Shown here: positions 16,064 through 25,556 of the stretch, piece after piece
How positions within the stretch are numbered: the first letter of the stretch is position 1
Layout: each line of letters opens with the position of its first letter
Assembly: GCF_007713735.2 (NCBI RefSeq)
Contig: NZ_VMNW02000033.1
Coordinates: forward strand, 17,067-81,066
Source of the DNA: Amycolatopsis acidicola
GTDB taxonomy: Bacteria; Actinomycetota; Actinomycetes; Mycobacteriales; Pseudonocardiaceae
Direction of reading: 5' to 3'
DNA length: 64,000 nt
Notes under the pieces: generated by a model
Seen by the model: the letters and a program-made list of their open reading frames with translations, nothing else
Told to the model about the DNA's origin: nothing
Database searches by the model: none
Position numbers and translations under genes: made by a program

Positions 16064-17724
16064 GCCGTCACCAGCTCCCGGTAGTCGTCGTCGGCGGCGA
16101 GCAGGTCGGCGTGGCTGCCAGTGGCGGCGACGGAACCGCCGCGCACCACCACGATCCGGTCGGCCGCGGCCAGCAGGGCCGGGCTGGTCCCGATGACGAT
16201 CGTGGTGCGGCCCTCCCGCAGCGAGCGCAGGTTCGCCGCGATCTCCGCCTCGGTCACGGCGTCCACCGCCGTGGTCGGTTCTTGCAGCACCAGCACCGGG
16301 GATTCGGCGGCGAGCGCCCTCGCGAGCGCCACGCGCTGCCGTTGCCCGCCGGACAGCGAACGCCCGCGTTCGGTCACCAGCGTCTCGACGCCGTCGGGCA
16401 GCGTACCCGCGACGTCCACGCAGTCCAGCGCGCGTTCGGCGGCGGCCTTATCCCCCACCGCGACGACGTTCTCCCAGACCGTGCCGCGGAACAACACGGC
16501 GTCGTGCGCGGCGACGAGCACCACCGAACGCACGGTGTCGGGATCGAGCTCCCGCAAGGGAACCCCGGACAGCAGGATCGCGCCCGAGTCCGGATCGGCC
16601 TGCCTGCCGAGACAGCGCACGAGCGTGTCGGCGCCGGTGAGGTCTTCGAGCACGACCCCGACGAACTCGCCTTCGCCCACTTCGAGGTCCAGGCCGCCCA
16701 GCCCGGGCCCGGTGACCCCGCGCAGGCTCAGGCTCGCGCCGCCGACCGGGCCCTGCTCTCCCCCGTCGACGACCGGCGGCTCCGCCAGCACCTTCGCGAT
16801 GCGCTCGGCCGAGGCGCGGGCGCGCGCGAACTGCGTGCCCACCATGGCGATCCGGGTGAACGGCCCGATCAGGAACTGGGTCAGGGTGAACGCGGTGACG
16901 AACTGGCCGACGGTGATCGTGCCCTCCGCGGCGAGGCGCCCGCCGAGCCAGGCCACCACCGCGAGGAAGACGCCGGTCAGCAGGATGATCACGCCGGAGC
17001 GCAGGGCGACCAGCCGCGCGGCCTTGATCCCCGCCGTGCGGGCGTCGCCGCTGGCGTGGCCGTAGCGGCGGAACATCACCAGCTCGGCGCCGAGCCCCTT
17101 GATCGCGCGCAGCCCTTCGACGAGATCGGCGGCCACCCCGGCCGCGTGGGCCGCGGCCGCCTGCTCCGTTCCGCTGCGGCGGACGAGCGGGGCGGAGATC
17201 GTCCGTGTCAGCAGCACAACGGGAATCAGCCCGAGCAGAACCACCAGCCCCAGCAACAAAGAAGCCTGCAACAGGATCACAGCCGCGACGACGAGCGCGC
17301 CCACGGCCCCGACCGACGTCCACACCGCGGCGTTGACCATGCCCACGCGCCCGGCGTCGGACGTCGCGGTGGACAGCAGCACGCCGCTGCGCGCGCCGGC
17401 CTGGCCGAAGCCGCCGGTGTCGAGCACCCGGCCCGCCAGGCGGACCCGCAGTTCGTGCGCCGCGCCTTGAGTGGCGTGCCGGACGAGACGGCCGCCGAGG
17501 CGCATGGAGACGGTCAGCAGCGCGAACAACAGCACCAGCAGGACGAGTGTCCACAAGAGACCCGAGCCGCTCGAGGGCGCGATGGCGTGGTCGACGATCA
17601 GGCCGATCAGCAGCGGCACCGCGGCTTCGCAGCCCTGGTGCACCGCCGCCAGCAGCGAAGCGGGCACCAGATAGCGGGCCTGGCCCCGGATGGCGTGGCG
17701 GATCAGTTCCCGTGGTTCGTTCAC
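16060..17724 (-). CDS. ABC exporter half-transporter, subunit with degenerate ATP site
   Basis: 554 residues with six membrane helices followed by an ATPase domain. The Walker A region reads VVLEDLTGADTLVRCL with no GKS/T, and Walker B reads VLVLQEPT with Gln for Asp, whereas the signature LSGGQRQRVALARAL is perfect. With the next gene this forms an asymmetric heterodimer in which the intact signature completes the partner's working site. The GTG at 17724 overlaps the permease stop by GTGA and has GGAGG 13 nt upstream; an ATG 18 nt earlier lacks a ribosome site. There is no siderophore-interacting flavin domain as found on IrtA. Confidence 0.9.
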   Translation of the reverse strand: MNEPRELIRHAIRGQARYLVPASLLAAVHQGCEAAVPLLIGLIVDHAIAPSSGSGLLWTLVLLVLLFALLTVSMRLGGRLVRHATQGAAHELRVRLAGRVLDTGGFGQAGARSGVLLSTATSDAGRVGMVNAAVWTSVGAVGALVVAAVILLQASLLLGLVVLLGLIPVVLLTRTISAPLVRRSGTEQAAAAHAAGVAADLVEGLRAIKGLGAELVMFRRYGHASGDARTAGIKAARLVALRSGVIILLTGVFLAVVAWLGGRLAAEGTITVGQFVTAFTLTQFLIGPFTRIAMVGTQFARARASAERIAKVLAEPPVVDGGEQGPVGGASLSLRGVTGPGLGGLDLEVGEGEFVGVVLEDLTGADTLVRCLGRQADPDSGAILLSGVPLRELDPDTVRSVVLVAAHDAVLFRGTVWENVVAVGDKAAAERALDCVDVAGTLPDGVETLVTERGRSLSGGQRQRVALARALAAESPVLVLQEPTTAVDAVTEAEIAANLRSLREGRTTIVIGTSPALLAAADRIVVVRGGSVAATGSHADLLAADDDYRELVTA

Positions 17725-18764
17725 AGCTTGCCCGACCTCCATTGCGTGCACAGCAGCCAGCCGAGGTACACCCCGCCGACCGCGCCGGTCGTGATCCCCG
17801 TCGGCAGCTCGACCGGGAAGGCCTCCCGCGCCAGCAGATCGCCCAGTACCAGGATCAGCGCGCCCATCAACGCCGCCGTCCCGGTGCCCGCGCCGGGCGC
17901 GCGCGTCAGCCTGCGGGCCAGCTGCGGCGCCGCCAGCGCGACGAACGAGACCGGCCCTGCCGTCGCGGTCGCCGTGGCGACCAGGACGACTCCGAGCGCC
18001 AGCCCGCCGAGCCGGGTCGTCGCCGCGTTCACGCCGAGCGCGGTCGCGGCCTCGTCCCCGATCTCCAGCACCGACAGGCGGCGGCCGTACGCGATGAGCA
18101 GCGGCAGGAAGATCGCGACCACGATCAGCGCGGGCCAGAAGTGCTCCCAGCCGCGGCCGTTGAGGTTGCCGGTGAGCCAGATCTGGGCGGCCATCGCGGA
18201 TTCGAGGTTCGCCCGCGTCAGCAGGTAGTGCGTGACCACCTGGAGCATCGCGTTGGCGCCGATGCCGACCAGCACGAGCTGATAGCCGCGCGCCTTGCGG
18301 TGGATGGTCAGCGCGTAGACGATCGTGCCGGTCACCAGCCCGCCGACGAGCGCGCCGCCCGCGATGGCCGCCATCCCGCCGCCGAGCACGGTCAGCACGA
18401 ACACGGCGCCGACCGAGGAGCCGGTGGTGAAGCCGATGAGGTCCGGGCTGCCGAGCGGATTCCTCGTCAGGTTCTGGAAAACCGAGCCGCTCGCGCCCAG
18501 CGCGGCGCCGACGAGCAGCGCGCACAGCAGCCGTGGCACGGCCAGGGTGTAGAGCAGGAACTCGTCGGACCGGTCGCCGTGCCCGGCCAGGGTCCGGAAG
18601 ACGTCGCCGAAACCCAGCTGCCCGAACAAAAGCGACACGATCGCCGCGATCAGGATCGCCAGCACGAGACCGGCCGCCACCACGCAGGCCCGCCGGTGCA
18701 CTCGCACCGAGACGCGGTCCCCGACGCGGACCGCATGCGGCCCGGTGTCCAGCACTCCCGTCAT
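17721..18764 (-). CDS. FecCD-family iron-siderophore permease (second subunit)
   Basis: 347 residues with about nine or ten membrane helices. FecCD hallmarks are clear: VPRLLCALLVGAALGASGSVFQ, the NPLGSPDLIGFTTGSS block, GYQLVLVGIGANAMLQ and GPVSFVALAAPQLARRL. It should pair with the neighbouring permease to form the inner-membrane channel for the ferric siderophore delivered by the lipoprotein at the left edge. Start 18764 is fixed by an ATGA overlap with the first permease; a long upstream extension is out-of-frame reading of that gene. No FecE-type ATPase is encoded in this window. Confidence 0.93.
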   Translation of the reverse strand: MTGVLDTGPHAVRVGDRVSVRVHRRACVVAAGLVLAILIAAIVSLLFGQLGFGDVFRTLAGHGDRSDEFLLYTLAVPRLLCALLVGAALGASGSVFQNLTRNPLGSPDLIGFTTGSSVGAVFVLTVLGGGMAAIAGGALVGGLVTGTIVYALTIHRKARGYQLVLVGIGANAMLQVVTHYLLTRANLESAMAAQIWLTGNLNGRGWEHFWPALIVVAIFLPLLIAYGRRLSVLEIGDEAATALGVNAATTRLGGLALGVVLVATATATAGPVSFVALAAPQLARRLTRAPGAGTGTAALMGALILVLGDLLAREAFPVELPTGITTGAVGGVYLGWLLCTQWRSGKL

Positions 18765-19801
18765 GCCGCCGCCACCTTCCGGCGCAGCACGAGCGCGATG
18801 AACACCGGCGCGCCGACGAACGCGACGACCAGCCCGACGGCCAGTTCGCCGGGCGGCGCGATCACGCGGCCCAGGATGTCGGCCGCCAGCAACAGGATCG
18901 GGGAGAGCACGGCCGCGTAGGGCAGCAGCCACCGGTGGTCCGGGCCGACGATCGCCCTTGCCACGTAAGGCATCGCGAGCCCGATGAACGTCAGCGGCCC
19001 GGCGGCCGCGGTGGCCGCCCCGCAGAGCAGGGTGATCGCCAGCGCGCCCCACGCCCGGGTGCGGCCCAGATGCGCGCCGAGCGCCCGGCCCGCGTCGTCG
19101 CCGAGCACGACGGCGTTGAGCGGGCGGGCGAGGGTGAAGGCGATCAGCGCGCCCAGCGCGAGGAACGGCACGACCGAGCCGAGGACGTTCAGGTCACGGC
19201 CGGCGAGCGAACCCAGCTGCCAGAACCGGAACTGGTCGAACGTGGTCGGCGAGACGAGCAACATGGCCTGCACGAACGCCAGCAACGCGGCGGCCACGGC
19301 GGTTCCCGCCAGCACGAGCCGCACCGGGGTCGCCCCGCCGCTGCCCCCCGAGCCGAGCAGGTACACCACCACTGCGGCGACCGCCGCGCCCAGCAGGCCG
19401 AACCAGACGTACTCGCTCGCCGAGCCGAGGCCGAAAAAGCTGATTCCCACGACGATCGCGGCCGCGGCGCCGGAGTTGATCCCGAGCAGACCGGGGTCCG
19501 CCAAGGGATTCCGCGTGAGGCCCTGCATCAGCACCCCGGCGAGGCCCAGCGCCGCGCCGACGCAGATGCCGAGCAGCGTGCGAGGCACGCGCAGGCTGCG
19601 GATCACGATCTCGTCCGGCGTTCCGGTGTTGTGCAGCAACGCGTCCACGACCGTGCCGGGGCCGATCGACTTCGCCCCGACGGCCACGCTCACCAGAGCC
19701 ACCAGGACCAGTGCCGCCAGCGCGAGCACGAGTCCACCCGCCCGCAGGGCATGGCCACGCCGCACCGCTCGCCCCGTTTCCACCTGTTCCGCTGCCGTCA
19801 C
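18761..19801 (-). CDS. FecCD-family iron-siderophore permease (first subunit)
   Basis: 346 residues, typical length. Motifs: RVPRTLLGICVGAALGLAG, NPLADPGLLGINSGAAAAI, VRLVLAGTAVAAAL, FWQLGSLAG and GPLTFIGLAMPYVAR. GTG start at 19801; the ribosome site is weak. Together with the downstream permease it makes a heterodimeric importer channel. It opens a transport operon (permease, permease, exporter half, exporter half), each junction a 4-bp overlap, and an iron box at 19,831-19,849 sits 30 bp upstream, so it should be co-regulated with the siderophore synthesis genes. Confidence 0.93.
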   Translation of the reverse strand: MTAAEQVETGRAVRRGHALRAGGLVLALAALVLVALVSVAVGAKSIGPGTVVDALLHNTGTPDEIVIRSLRVPRTLLGICVGAALGLAGVLMQGLTRNPLADPGLLGINSGAAAAIVVGISFFGLGSASEYVWFGLLGAAVAAVVVYLLGSGGSGGATPVRLVLAGTAVAAALLAFVQAMLLVSPTTFDQFRFWQLGSLAGRDLNVLGSVVPFLALGALIAFTLARPLNAVVLGDDAGRALGAHLGRTRAWGALAITLLCGAATAAAGPLTFIGLAMPYVARAIVGPDHRWLLPYAAVLSPILLLAADILGRVIAPPGELAVGLVVAFVGAPVFIALVLRRKVAAA

Positions 19802-19830
19802 CGGCCATGACCATCGCAGAACCCGGAGGA

Positions 19831-19849
19831 TTAGGCAAGGCTTAGCTAA
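19831..19849 (-). promoter_or_regulatory. Iron box in front of the permease/exporter operon
   Basis: TTAGGCAAGGCTTAGCTAA matches 15 of 19 bases of the IdeR/DmdR consensus TTAGGTTAGGCTAACCTAA. It overlaps the stop codon of the MarR gene and is 30 bp from the permease start, implying an internal iron-controlled promoter. Confidence 0.85.
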
Positions 19850-20271
19850 GAGTGATCTTCGCCCCGCCCGGCCACCGACTCCAGCAGCCGCCGCAGGGCG
19901 CCGAGCTCGCCGGAGCCGAGTACACCCAGCTCACGGCTCAGCACGTCGTGCACCACCGGCGTCGCCTCGGCCAGCAGCCGCCGCCCTTCCGGGGTCAGCC
20001 GGTGACCGACGACATTCGCCGGACCGGAGCAACGCTCGATCAGGCCGCGGTCGGCCAGCCGCATCGCGAGCCTGCCCAGCGCCTGCTCCGTCTGGTACGT
20101 GACGCGGGCCAGCGCGCGGGCCGAAACGTCGGGCCGCGAGGCGATCTGCTCCAGCACCACCCATTGCGACAGGCTCGAACCACGCGGGGCCAGCGCGGCG
20201 TCCACGGCGGCCTTGCTGCTCTGGTACGCCCGCTTGAGCAGCAGGCCCACCGTGAGGATCTCCGGTTCGGC
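19846..20271 (-). CDS. MarR-family transcriptional regulator
   Basis: 141 residues with the winged helix-turn-helix (LSQWVVLEQIASRPDVSARALARVTYQTEQALGRL in overlapping segments, then wing LIERCSGPANVVGHRLTPEGRRLL). I choose GTG 20271 because GGAGGG lies just upstream; a TTG at 20301 is possible. It is the first gene of the transport block on the minus strand, 44 bp before the permease, and is itself preceded by an iron-box-like site. A role in controlling the exporter or responding to the siderophore is plausible but unproven. Confidence 0.85.
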   Translation of the reverse strand, partial: AEPEILTVGLLLKRAYQSSKAAVDAALAPRGSSLSQWVVLEQIASRPDVSARALARVTYQTEQALGRLAMRLADRGLIERCSGPANVVGHRLTPEGRRLLAEATPVVHDVLSRELGVLGSGELGALRRLLESVAGRGEDHS

Positions 20272-20293
20272 CACTTCCCTCCCCCCGCGCCGC

Positions 20294-20312
20294 TGAGGCA
20301 ACCCTAACCTGA
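20294..20312 (-). promoter_or_regulatory. Weaker iron-box-like site before the MarR gene
   Basis: On the minus strand TCAGGTTAGGGTTGCCTCA matches about 14 of 19 consensus positions, with a perfect left half. It lies 22 bp upstream of the MarR GTG. Less certain than the other three boxes. Confidence 0.55.
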
Positions 20313-20413
20313 TACCACGGATCAGCTCCCGGATCCAGAGCGCGGGTCCGCTCTGTCCGGTTCCCCGGGTTCGTCCACAAAGGACCCGGCTTGGGTGCCG
20401 GAGCGGGCTTTCG

Positions 20414-20941
20414 TCACGGCCAGGCGAGATCTCCGCTTTCGATCCGGCCCGCGAGCCGGTTCAGCCACGTCGCGTCGTGACGCAGGCGCGACGCGAGGAA
20501 GTGCCCCTCGATCATGTGCAGCTCCGCCACCCCGGACTCTCGCAGCACTTCGTCGGCCGCACGGGCGTCGGCTTTCAGCGCCTGGGCGCGTTCCCGCAGG
20601 AGCGCGGCGGCGTCGCCGGGCGGGAGGATCCCGAGGTAGGCCAGCGCGATCGCGAACTTCGGGTCGGCGTTCGGGTCGGCCTCGCGCAGGTGCGCTTCCA
20701 CGCGGCGGCGGAGCTCCGCGATGCCTTCCCGCGTCAGGGAAACCTCCTGTTCGCCGTCGAGCGCGGCGAGGCCGTTGCGTTCCAGCGAGCCGACGAGCGT
20801 GTAGACGGTGGAGGTCTTCACCCGGAGGAACGCGTACCGGTCACGCAGCTCCGCGAACAGGGCGTACTGCTGGCGCGGGCTTTCCGCGAGCAGGCCGAGC
20901 ATCGGGAGCACCAGCGGGTTGTCCATCGCGTTCTGCGGCAC
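20414..20941 (-). CDS. PadR-family transcriptional regulator
   Basis: 175 residues. The N-terminal PadR winged helix is visible (PLVLPMLGLLAESPRQQYAL, then VKTSTVYTLVGSLERNGL and VSLTREGIAELRRRV), followed by an alpha-helical dimerisation region (about 90-175). GTG start at 20941; an ATG at 20926 is possible. It is transcribed away from the glycosidase-like gene at 21019, and two matching palindromes fill the gap, so autoregulation with control of the neighbour is likely. The inducer is unknown. Confidence 0.88.
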   Translation of the reverse strand: MPQNAMDNPLVLPMLGLLAESPRQQYALFAELRDRYAFLRVKTSTVYTLVGSLERNGLAALDGEQEVSLTREGIAELRRRVEAHLREADPNADPKFAIALAYLGILPPGDAAALLRERAQALKADARAADEVLRESGVAELHMIEGHFLASRLRHDATWLNRLAGRIESGDLAWP

Positions 20942-20960
20942 GGCCCCATCCTAGCGCCGG

Positions 20961-21007
20961 TGTTCGTATACGAGTACCGTCACCGATAAGTTGTTCGTAT
21001 ACGAATA
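20961..21007. promoter_or_regulatory. Two palindromic operators, 31 bp apart, between padR and the glycosidase-like gene
   Basis: TGTTCGTATACGA occurs at 20,961-20,973 and TGTTCGTATACGA again at 20,992-21,004; the core TTCGTATACGAA is self-complementary. Centre-to-centre spacing is 31 bp, about three helical turns, so two regulator dimers would lie on the same face of the DNA. The second copy abuts the ribosome site of the 21019 gene. Confidence 0.75.
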
Positions 21008-21018
21008 GGAGGAGACCT

Positions 21019-21972
21019 GTGCTGACCTTCGGTGCCTGGCCCGGGGTGGTCGACCGCGATCTGGTGACGCTGAAGACGTTCATCGACGCCCCACCCGAGG
21101 ACACCGCCCGCACGGCCGCCGCGCTGCGCGAGCTCGCGGGCGGCGCGGAGCGGTTCTACGTGCGCTGCTACCGCAACTACCGCGGAGACCAGCAGCCCAC
21201 GCCGCAGCGCCTTGAGCCGTACGTCGGCGAAGGGCGGGTGGCCGACCTCGTCGCCGGATACAGCAGTCCCGAAGCCGATCCCCTGGGCTACGCGCATTGG
21301 GTTGTTTCGCGCGTGCGTGAGGTCGCGGAACTGGGCGGCGGGAAGGTCCAGGTGTGCGAGGAGCCCAACGTCGGCCTCCCCCTCGACGGCGGCCGCCCCG
21401 GCTGCTTCGACGCGCTCGCGGCCGGACTCACCGCCGCCCTCGACGAACGTGACCGGCTCGGCGCGGACGTGCTGATCGGGTTCAACGCGGCGTTCTCCCC
21501 GCCCGGCGACGCCTTCTGGACCACCGTGCCCGGGCACGTCGACGCGGAAACCCTGGCGCGGATCGACTTCCTCGGGCTGGACTTCTTCCCGGACGTCTTC
21601 CGCCCGGTCCCCGCGGGCAAACTCCGGGACGCGGTCGCGTTCGTGCTGCGCTCGTTCCGCGAGTCGGCGACCGGGATCGGCGTGCCCGCGCGGGTTCCCT
21701 TGCACATCACCGAAACCGGCTGGCCCACCGGCCCTGAGCACACCGAGGCGGAGCAGGCGCGCGTGCTCGGCGAAGTGGCCGGGACGGCGATGGGCCTGGC
21801 CGAGGAGCTGGGCATCGAGGCGTACGAACTGTTCGGGCTGCGGGACGGGCTGAGCAGCGGACCGCGGATGAACCGGTTCGGCCTGCTGCGCGACGACTAC
21901 TCGCCCAAGCCCGCGTTCGACGTGGTGCGGCGCCTGATCAGCCTGCCATCCATGCCAGCGGATCGTCGATGA
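21019..21972 (+). CDS. Glycoside hydrolase-like TIM-barrel protein
   Basis: 317 residues, no signal peptide, so probably cytoplasmic. Features suggest a (beta/alpha)8 glycosidase: GKVQVCEEPNVGLP with a candidate acid/base Glu after strand 4, FLGLDFFPDVF, and HITETGWPTGP with a candidate nucleophile Glu, then YELFGLRDG. GTG start at 21019 with a strong AGGAGGAG. I cannot name the GH family or substrate. It is divergent from a PadR regulator, and its 3' end overlaps the convergent ROK gene by 35 bp; the adjacent ROK and MsiK genes place it in a sugar-use setting. Confidence 0.72.
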   Translation: MLTFGAWPGVVDRDLVTLKTFIDAPPEDTARTAAALRELAGGAERFYVRCYRNYRGDQQPTPQRLEPYVGEGRVADLVAGYSSPEADPLGYAHWVVSRVREVAELGGGKVQVCEEPNVGLPLDGGRPGCFDALAAGLTAALDERDRLGADVLIGFNAAFSPPGDAFWTTVPGHVDAETLARIDFLGLDFFPDVFRPVPAGKLRDAVAFVLRSFRESATGIGVPARVPLHITETGWPTGPEHTEAEQARVLGEVAGTAMGLAEELGIEAYELFGLRDGLSSGPRMNRFGLLRDDYSPKPAFDVVRRLISLPSMPADRR

Positions 21973-23104
21973 GCCGGGCGATCACCGTGCCCGCCGCGCC
22001 GCGCACCGCCGCGTCCGGCTCGAGTTTCGCCGGGCGCAGGGTGAGCCCGGGCCCGGTCCGGTCCTGCACACGCCGCCGGAAGGACTCGCCCAGACCGCCG
22101 AGGCGCCCGCCGAGCACGATCGTCTCCGGCGCCAGCAGGGCCCGCACGGGCAGGAGCGCTTCGGCCAGCGCGTCCGCGCCACGGTCCAGCGCCCGCAACG
22201 CCGCCTTGTCCCCCTGCCGGATCCGGGCGGCGAGCGCGTCTTCGTCACCGAGCAGGCGCGACGGGCCGGGGCCCGGCAGGCCCGCCGCGGCGGCCATCGC
22301 GGACCGCCCGGCGTAAAGCTCCAGGCAGCCGTGCCCGCCGCACGGGCACGGCTCGCCCCGGCGCCGCACCGGGACGTGCCCGAGGTCCCCGGCGATGGGC
22401 GCCGCCGGGTCCAGCGACGCCAGCCCGATCACCTCTTCCCCGCCGAGATACAGCCAATCCCCCGCCGCTCCGGCCTGGTACTCGGCCAGCGCGGCACACG
22501 GCACTTCGCCCGCCACGAAGACGTCCACGCCGAACAGATCGACCGCCCGCAGCTCGGCGTTCACGAGCGCCCGCAGGTCCACCTCGCGCCAGCCGAGCGC
22601 CGGGGCCCAGCTCACCACCGGCTCCCGCACGAGACCCCCGACCGTCACCCCGACCCCGGCGATCAGCCGCCCGGCCGCCGTCGCGTCCTCGAACAACCGG
22701 CGCAGCACCGGCGCCGCCGCGCGGCTCGCCGCCGCCGGCTCCAGCGCCGCGACGTCCAGCCGCCGCACCTGCCGCGCCACCGGGCGGCCCGAGAGATCCA
22801 CGACCACGCCCGCGATGTGGTCGGCGGCGAACTGCAGCCCGACCGACGCGGGCCCGTACGGATCGAGCACCAGCCGCCCGGCCGGGCGCCCCGGCCCGCC
22901 ACCGGGCCCTGGCCCGAGATCGCGGACCAGCTCGGCGTCGATCAGGTCGCCGACCAGCGAGGACACCGTGGCCTTGGTGAGCCCGCAGCGCCGCGCCAGC
23001 TCCACCCGCGAGACCGGGGCCGAACGCGCGATCAGCCGCATCAGCAGGGCGACGTTGTGCCGGTGCATCGCGGCGGGCCCGGCACCGCCGGCGGGAGTGC
23101 TCAT
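21938..23104 (-). CDS. ROK-family transcriptional repressor
   Basis: 388 residues. An N-terminal helix-turn-helix (VSRVELARRCGLTKATVSSLV) is followed by the sugar-kinase-like ROK fold with the zinc motif CPCGGHGCLELYAGR and the GVGVTVGGLV and ETIVLGGRLGG segments. Such proteins usually repress sugar-transport genes and release DNA on binding a sugar or sugar phosphate. ATG 23104 is the natural start, since further upstream the frame enters the promoter. It is divergent from the MsiK-type ATPase, its likely target. Confidence 0.92.
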   Translation of the reverse strand: MSTPAGGAGPAAMHRHNVALLMRLIARSAPVSRVELARRCGLTKATVSSLVGDLIDAELVRDLGPGPGGGPGRPAGRLVLDPYGPASVGLQFAADHIAGVVVDLSGRPVARQVRRLDVAALEPAAASRAAAPVLRRLFEDATAAGRLIAGVGVTVGGLVREPVVSWAPALGWREVDLRALVNAELRAVDLFGVDVFVAGEVPCAALAEYQAGAAGDWLYLGGEEVIGLASLDPAAPIAGDLGHVPVRRRGEPCPCGGHGCLELYAGRSAMAAAAGLPGPGPSRLLGDEDALAARIRQGDKAALRALDRGADALAEALLPVRALLAPETIVLGGRLGGLGESFRRRVQDRTGPGLTLRPAKLEPDAAVRGAAGTVIARLIDDPLAWMAG

Positions 23105-23108
23105 AATT

Positions 23109-23120
23109 AGTAAGTTTACT
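23109..23120. promoter_or_regulatory. Probable ROK operator between ROK repressor and ATPase genes
   Basis: AGTAAGTTTACT is an inverted repeat (AGTAA-GT-TTACT) in an unusually AT-rich patch, 5 bp upstream of the ROK ATG and 73 bp before the ATPase start. ROK repressors are known to bind such AT-rich TTAG/TAAA-type palindromes. Confidence 0.55.
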
Positions 23121-23192
23121 GAACTGACGAATCCTGGTGGTGGCGGCACCGGCACCGGTAGACAGGGCCCGGACCAGAAAGGCGGACATCCC

Positions 23193-24287
<1,095 letters not shown>

Positions 24288-24309
24288 GTTTTCGGGGTTT
24301 GCGGGTTTC

Positions 24310-24340
24310 GGGGTGCCCGGCCGTCGTGGCCGGGCACCCC
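24310..24340. terminator. Bidirectional terminator between msiK and the formylglycine enzyme
   Basis: Perfect 13-bp stem GGGGTGCCCGGCC with its complement and 5-nt loop GTCGT, lying exactly between convergent genes (stops at 24287 and 24341). Confidence 0.8.
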
Positions 24341-25228
24341 TCAGACGTCCGCCACCGTGCGGAAACCCAGGTTCCCGCTGGAGGAATCGGGCGTGTTCGC
24401 GGTGCGGGCGGCCACGCGGTAGCGGTTGCAGTACGAGTCGTGGCACAGGTACGAGCCGCCGCGCATCGAGCGGTGCGTGCCGGTGTCGTCGAACGGGTCC
24501 GCGCACCATTCCCACACGTTGCCGGACACGTTGTACAGCCCGAAACCGTTGGGCTGGAAGGCATCCACGGGCGCCGTCCCGGCGTAGCCGTCGTCCTCGG
24601 TGTTGCGCACCGGGAACCTGCCCTGCCAGATGTTGCACCGGTGCTCGCCGCCCGGGGTCAGCTCGTCGCCCCACGGGTAGCGGGCCTGGTCGAGCCCGCC
24701 GCGCGCGGCGTACTCCCACTCGGCCTCCGTCGGCAGCCGTGAACCCGCCCAGGCGCAGTAGGCGTTCGCGTCGTTCCAGGAGACGTGCACCACGGGGTGG
24801 TCCCAGCGTTCGTCCACCGAGGAGCCCGGTCCCTCCGGCGCGGCCCAGTAGGCGCCGGAAACCCCGCACCACCAAGGCGTCTGCTCCGGCCGCGCGGAGG
24901 TCTTCCGCAGCGGGCCGGGCACGAACTTCGCGAACACGAACGTCCAGCCGAACTTCTCCGCCTCGGTCCGGTAGCCGGTGGCGTCGGCGAACTCGGCGAA
25001 CCGGGCGTTCGACACCGCGAAGGCATCGATCGCGAACGGGCGGACGGTCACCTCACGGACGGGCCCCTCGTGGTCGTCGGGGAACCCGTCCGGATCCTCG
25101 GTGCCCATCCGGAAGGTGCCGCCGGGCAGCACGAGCTTCCCCTCGGCGCGCCCGGCGGAGCCGGACGGCGCGGCAACGGTGGATTCCCCGCCGGAGCGGG
25201 ACGGCGGACAGCAACTGGACACGGGCAT
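24341..25228 (-). CDS. Formylglycine-generating enzyme (sulfatase-modifying factor family)
   Basis: 295 residues over the full FGE/SUMF1 fold: GGTFRMGTEDPDGFPDDHEGP, the HPVVHVSWNDANAYCAWAGS stretch, RLPTEAEWEYAARGG, NVSGNVWEWCADPFDD and the active-site block SYLCHDSYCNRYRVAARTAN with both copper-binding cysteines, then SSSGNLGFR. It oxidises a Cys in the CxPxR motif of type I sulfatases to formylglycine. No sulfatase is encoded nearby in this window. The ATG at 25228 is only 1 nt from its AGGAGG; a GTG two codons later (25222) has a better 7-nt gap and may be the true start. Cys residues near the N-terminus (SSCCPP) are not a lipobox. Confidence 0.93.
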   Translation of the reverse strand: MPVSSCCPPSRSGGESTVAAPSGSAGRAEGKLVLPGGTFRMGTEDPDGFPDDHEGPVREVTVRPFAIDAFAVSNARFAEFADATGYRTEAEKFGWTFVFAKFVPGPLRKTSARPEQTPWWCGVSGAYWAAPEGPGSSVDERWDHPVVHVSWNDANAYCAWAGSRLPTEAEWEYAARGGLDQARYPWGDELTPGGEHRCNIWQGRFPVRNTEDDGYAGTAPVDAFQPNGFGLYNVSGNVWEWCADPFDDTGTHRSMRGGSYLCHDSYCNRYRVAARTANTPDSSSGNLGFRTVADV

Positions 25229-25281
25229 TCCTCCTCGCCCCAGCACAGTAGCCGCCCGGCGCGCCCAGCCCCGGCCCGCGG

Positions 25282-25365
25282 GCGGCCACCACACCCACCC
25301 GAGCGGCCAACACACCCGCGCGAGCGGCCAAGACATCGACGTGGGCGGCCAAGACGCCGGGGTCC
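25282..25365 (+). repeat. 21-bp tandem minisatellite (four units)
   Basis: The core GCGGCCA starts at 25282, 25303, 25324 and 25345, exactly every 21 bp; units resemble GCGGCCAACACACCCGCGCGA with drift in units 3 and 4. It sits in the 328-bp gap upstream of the formylglycine enzyme. The rest of this gap (to 25556) contains a GTCC-N5-GGAC palindrome at 25,362 and no gene I can support. The same unit recurs at 50,150-50,330. Confidence 0.8.
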
Positions 25366-25556
25366 ACTTCGGACAGATCACCGGCCGCTACCTCCGTCAG
25401 CCCCGCACCCCCGACCCGCACCCCGCGCCGGGACGGAGTCTCACTCGTTCGTGTGATCCGCGTCGCCGTGACGAGACAACGGGGATAATTCGGGCACGAT
25501 GGTGACAACCGGGAACACGAACGAGTCCGTGAACGACTGACGACATCGGGGGTGCC

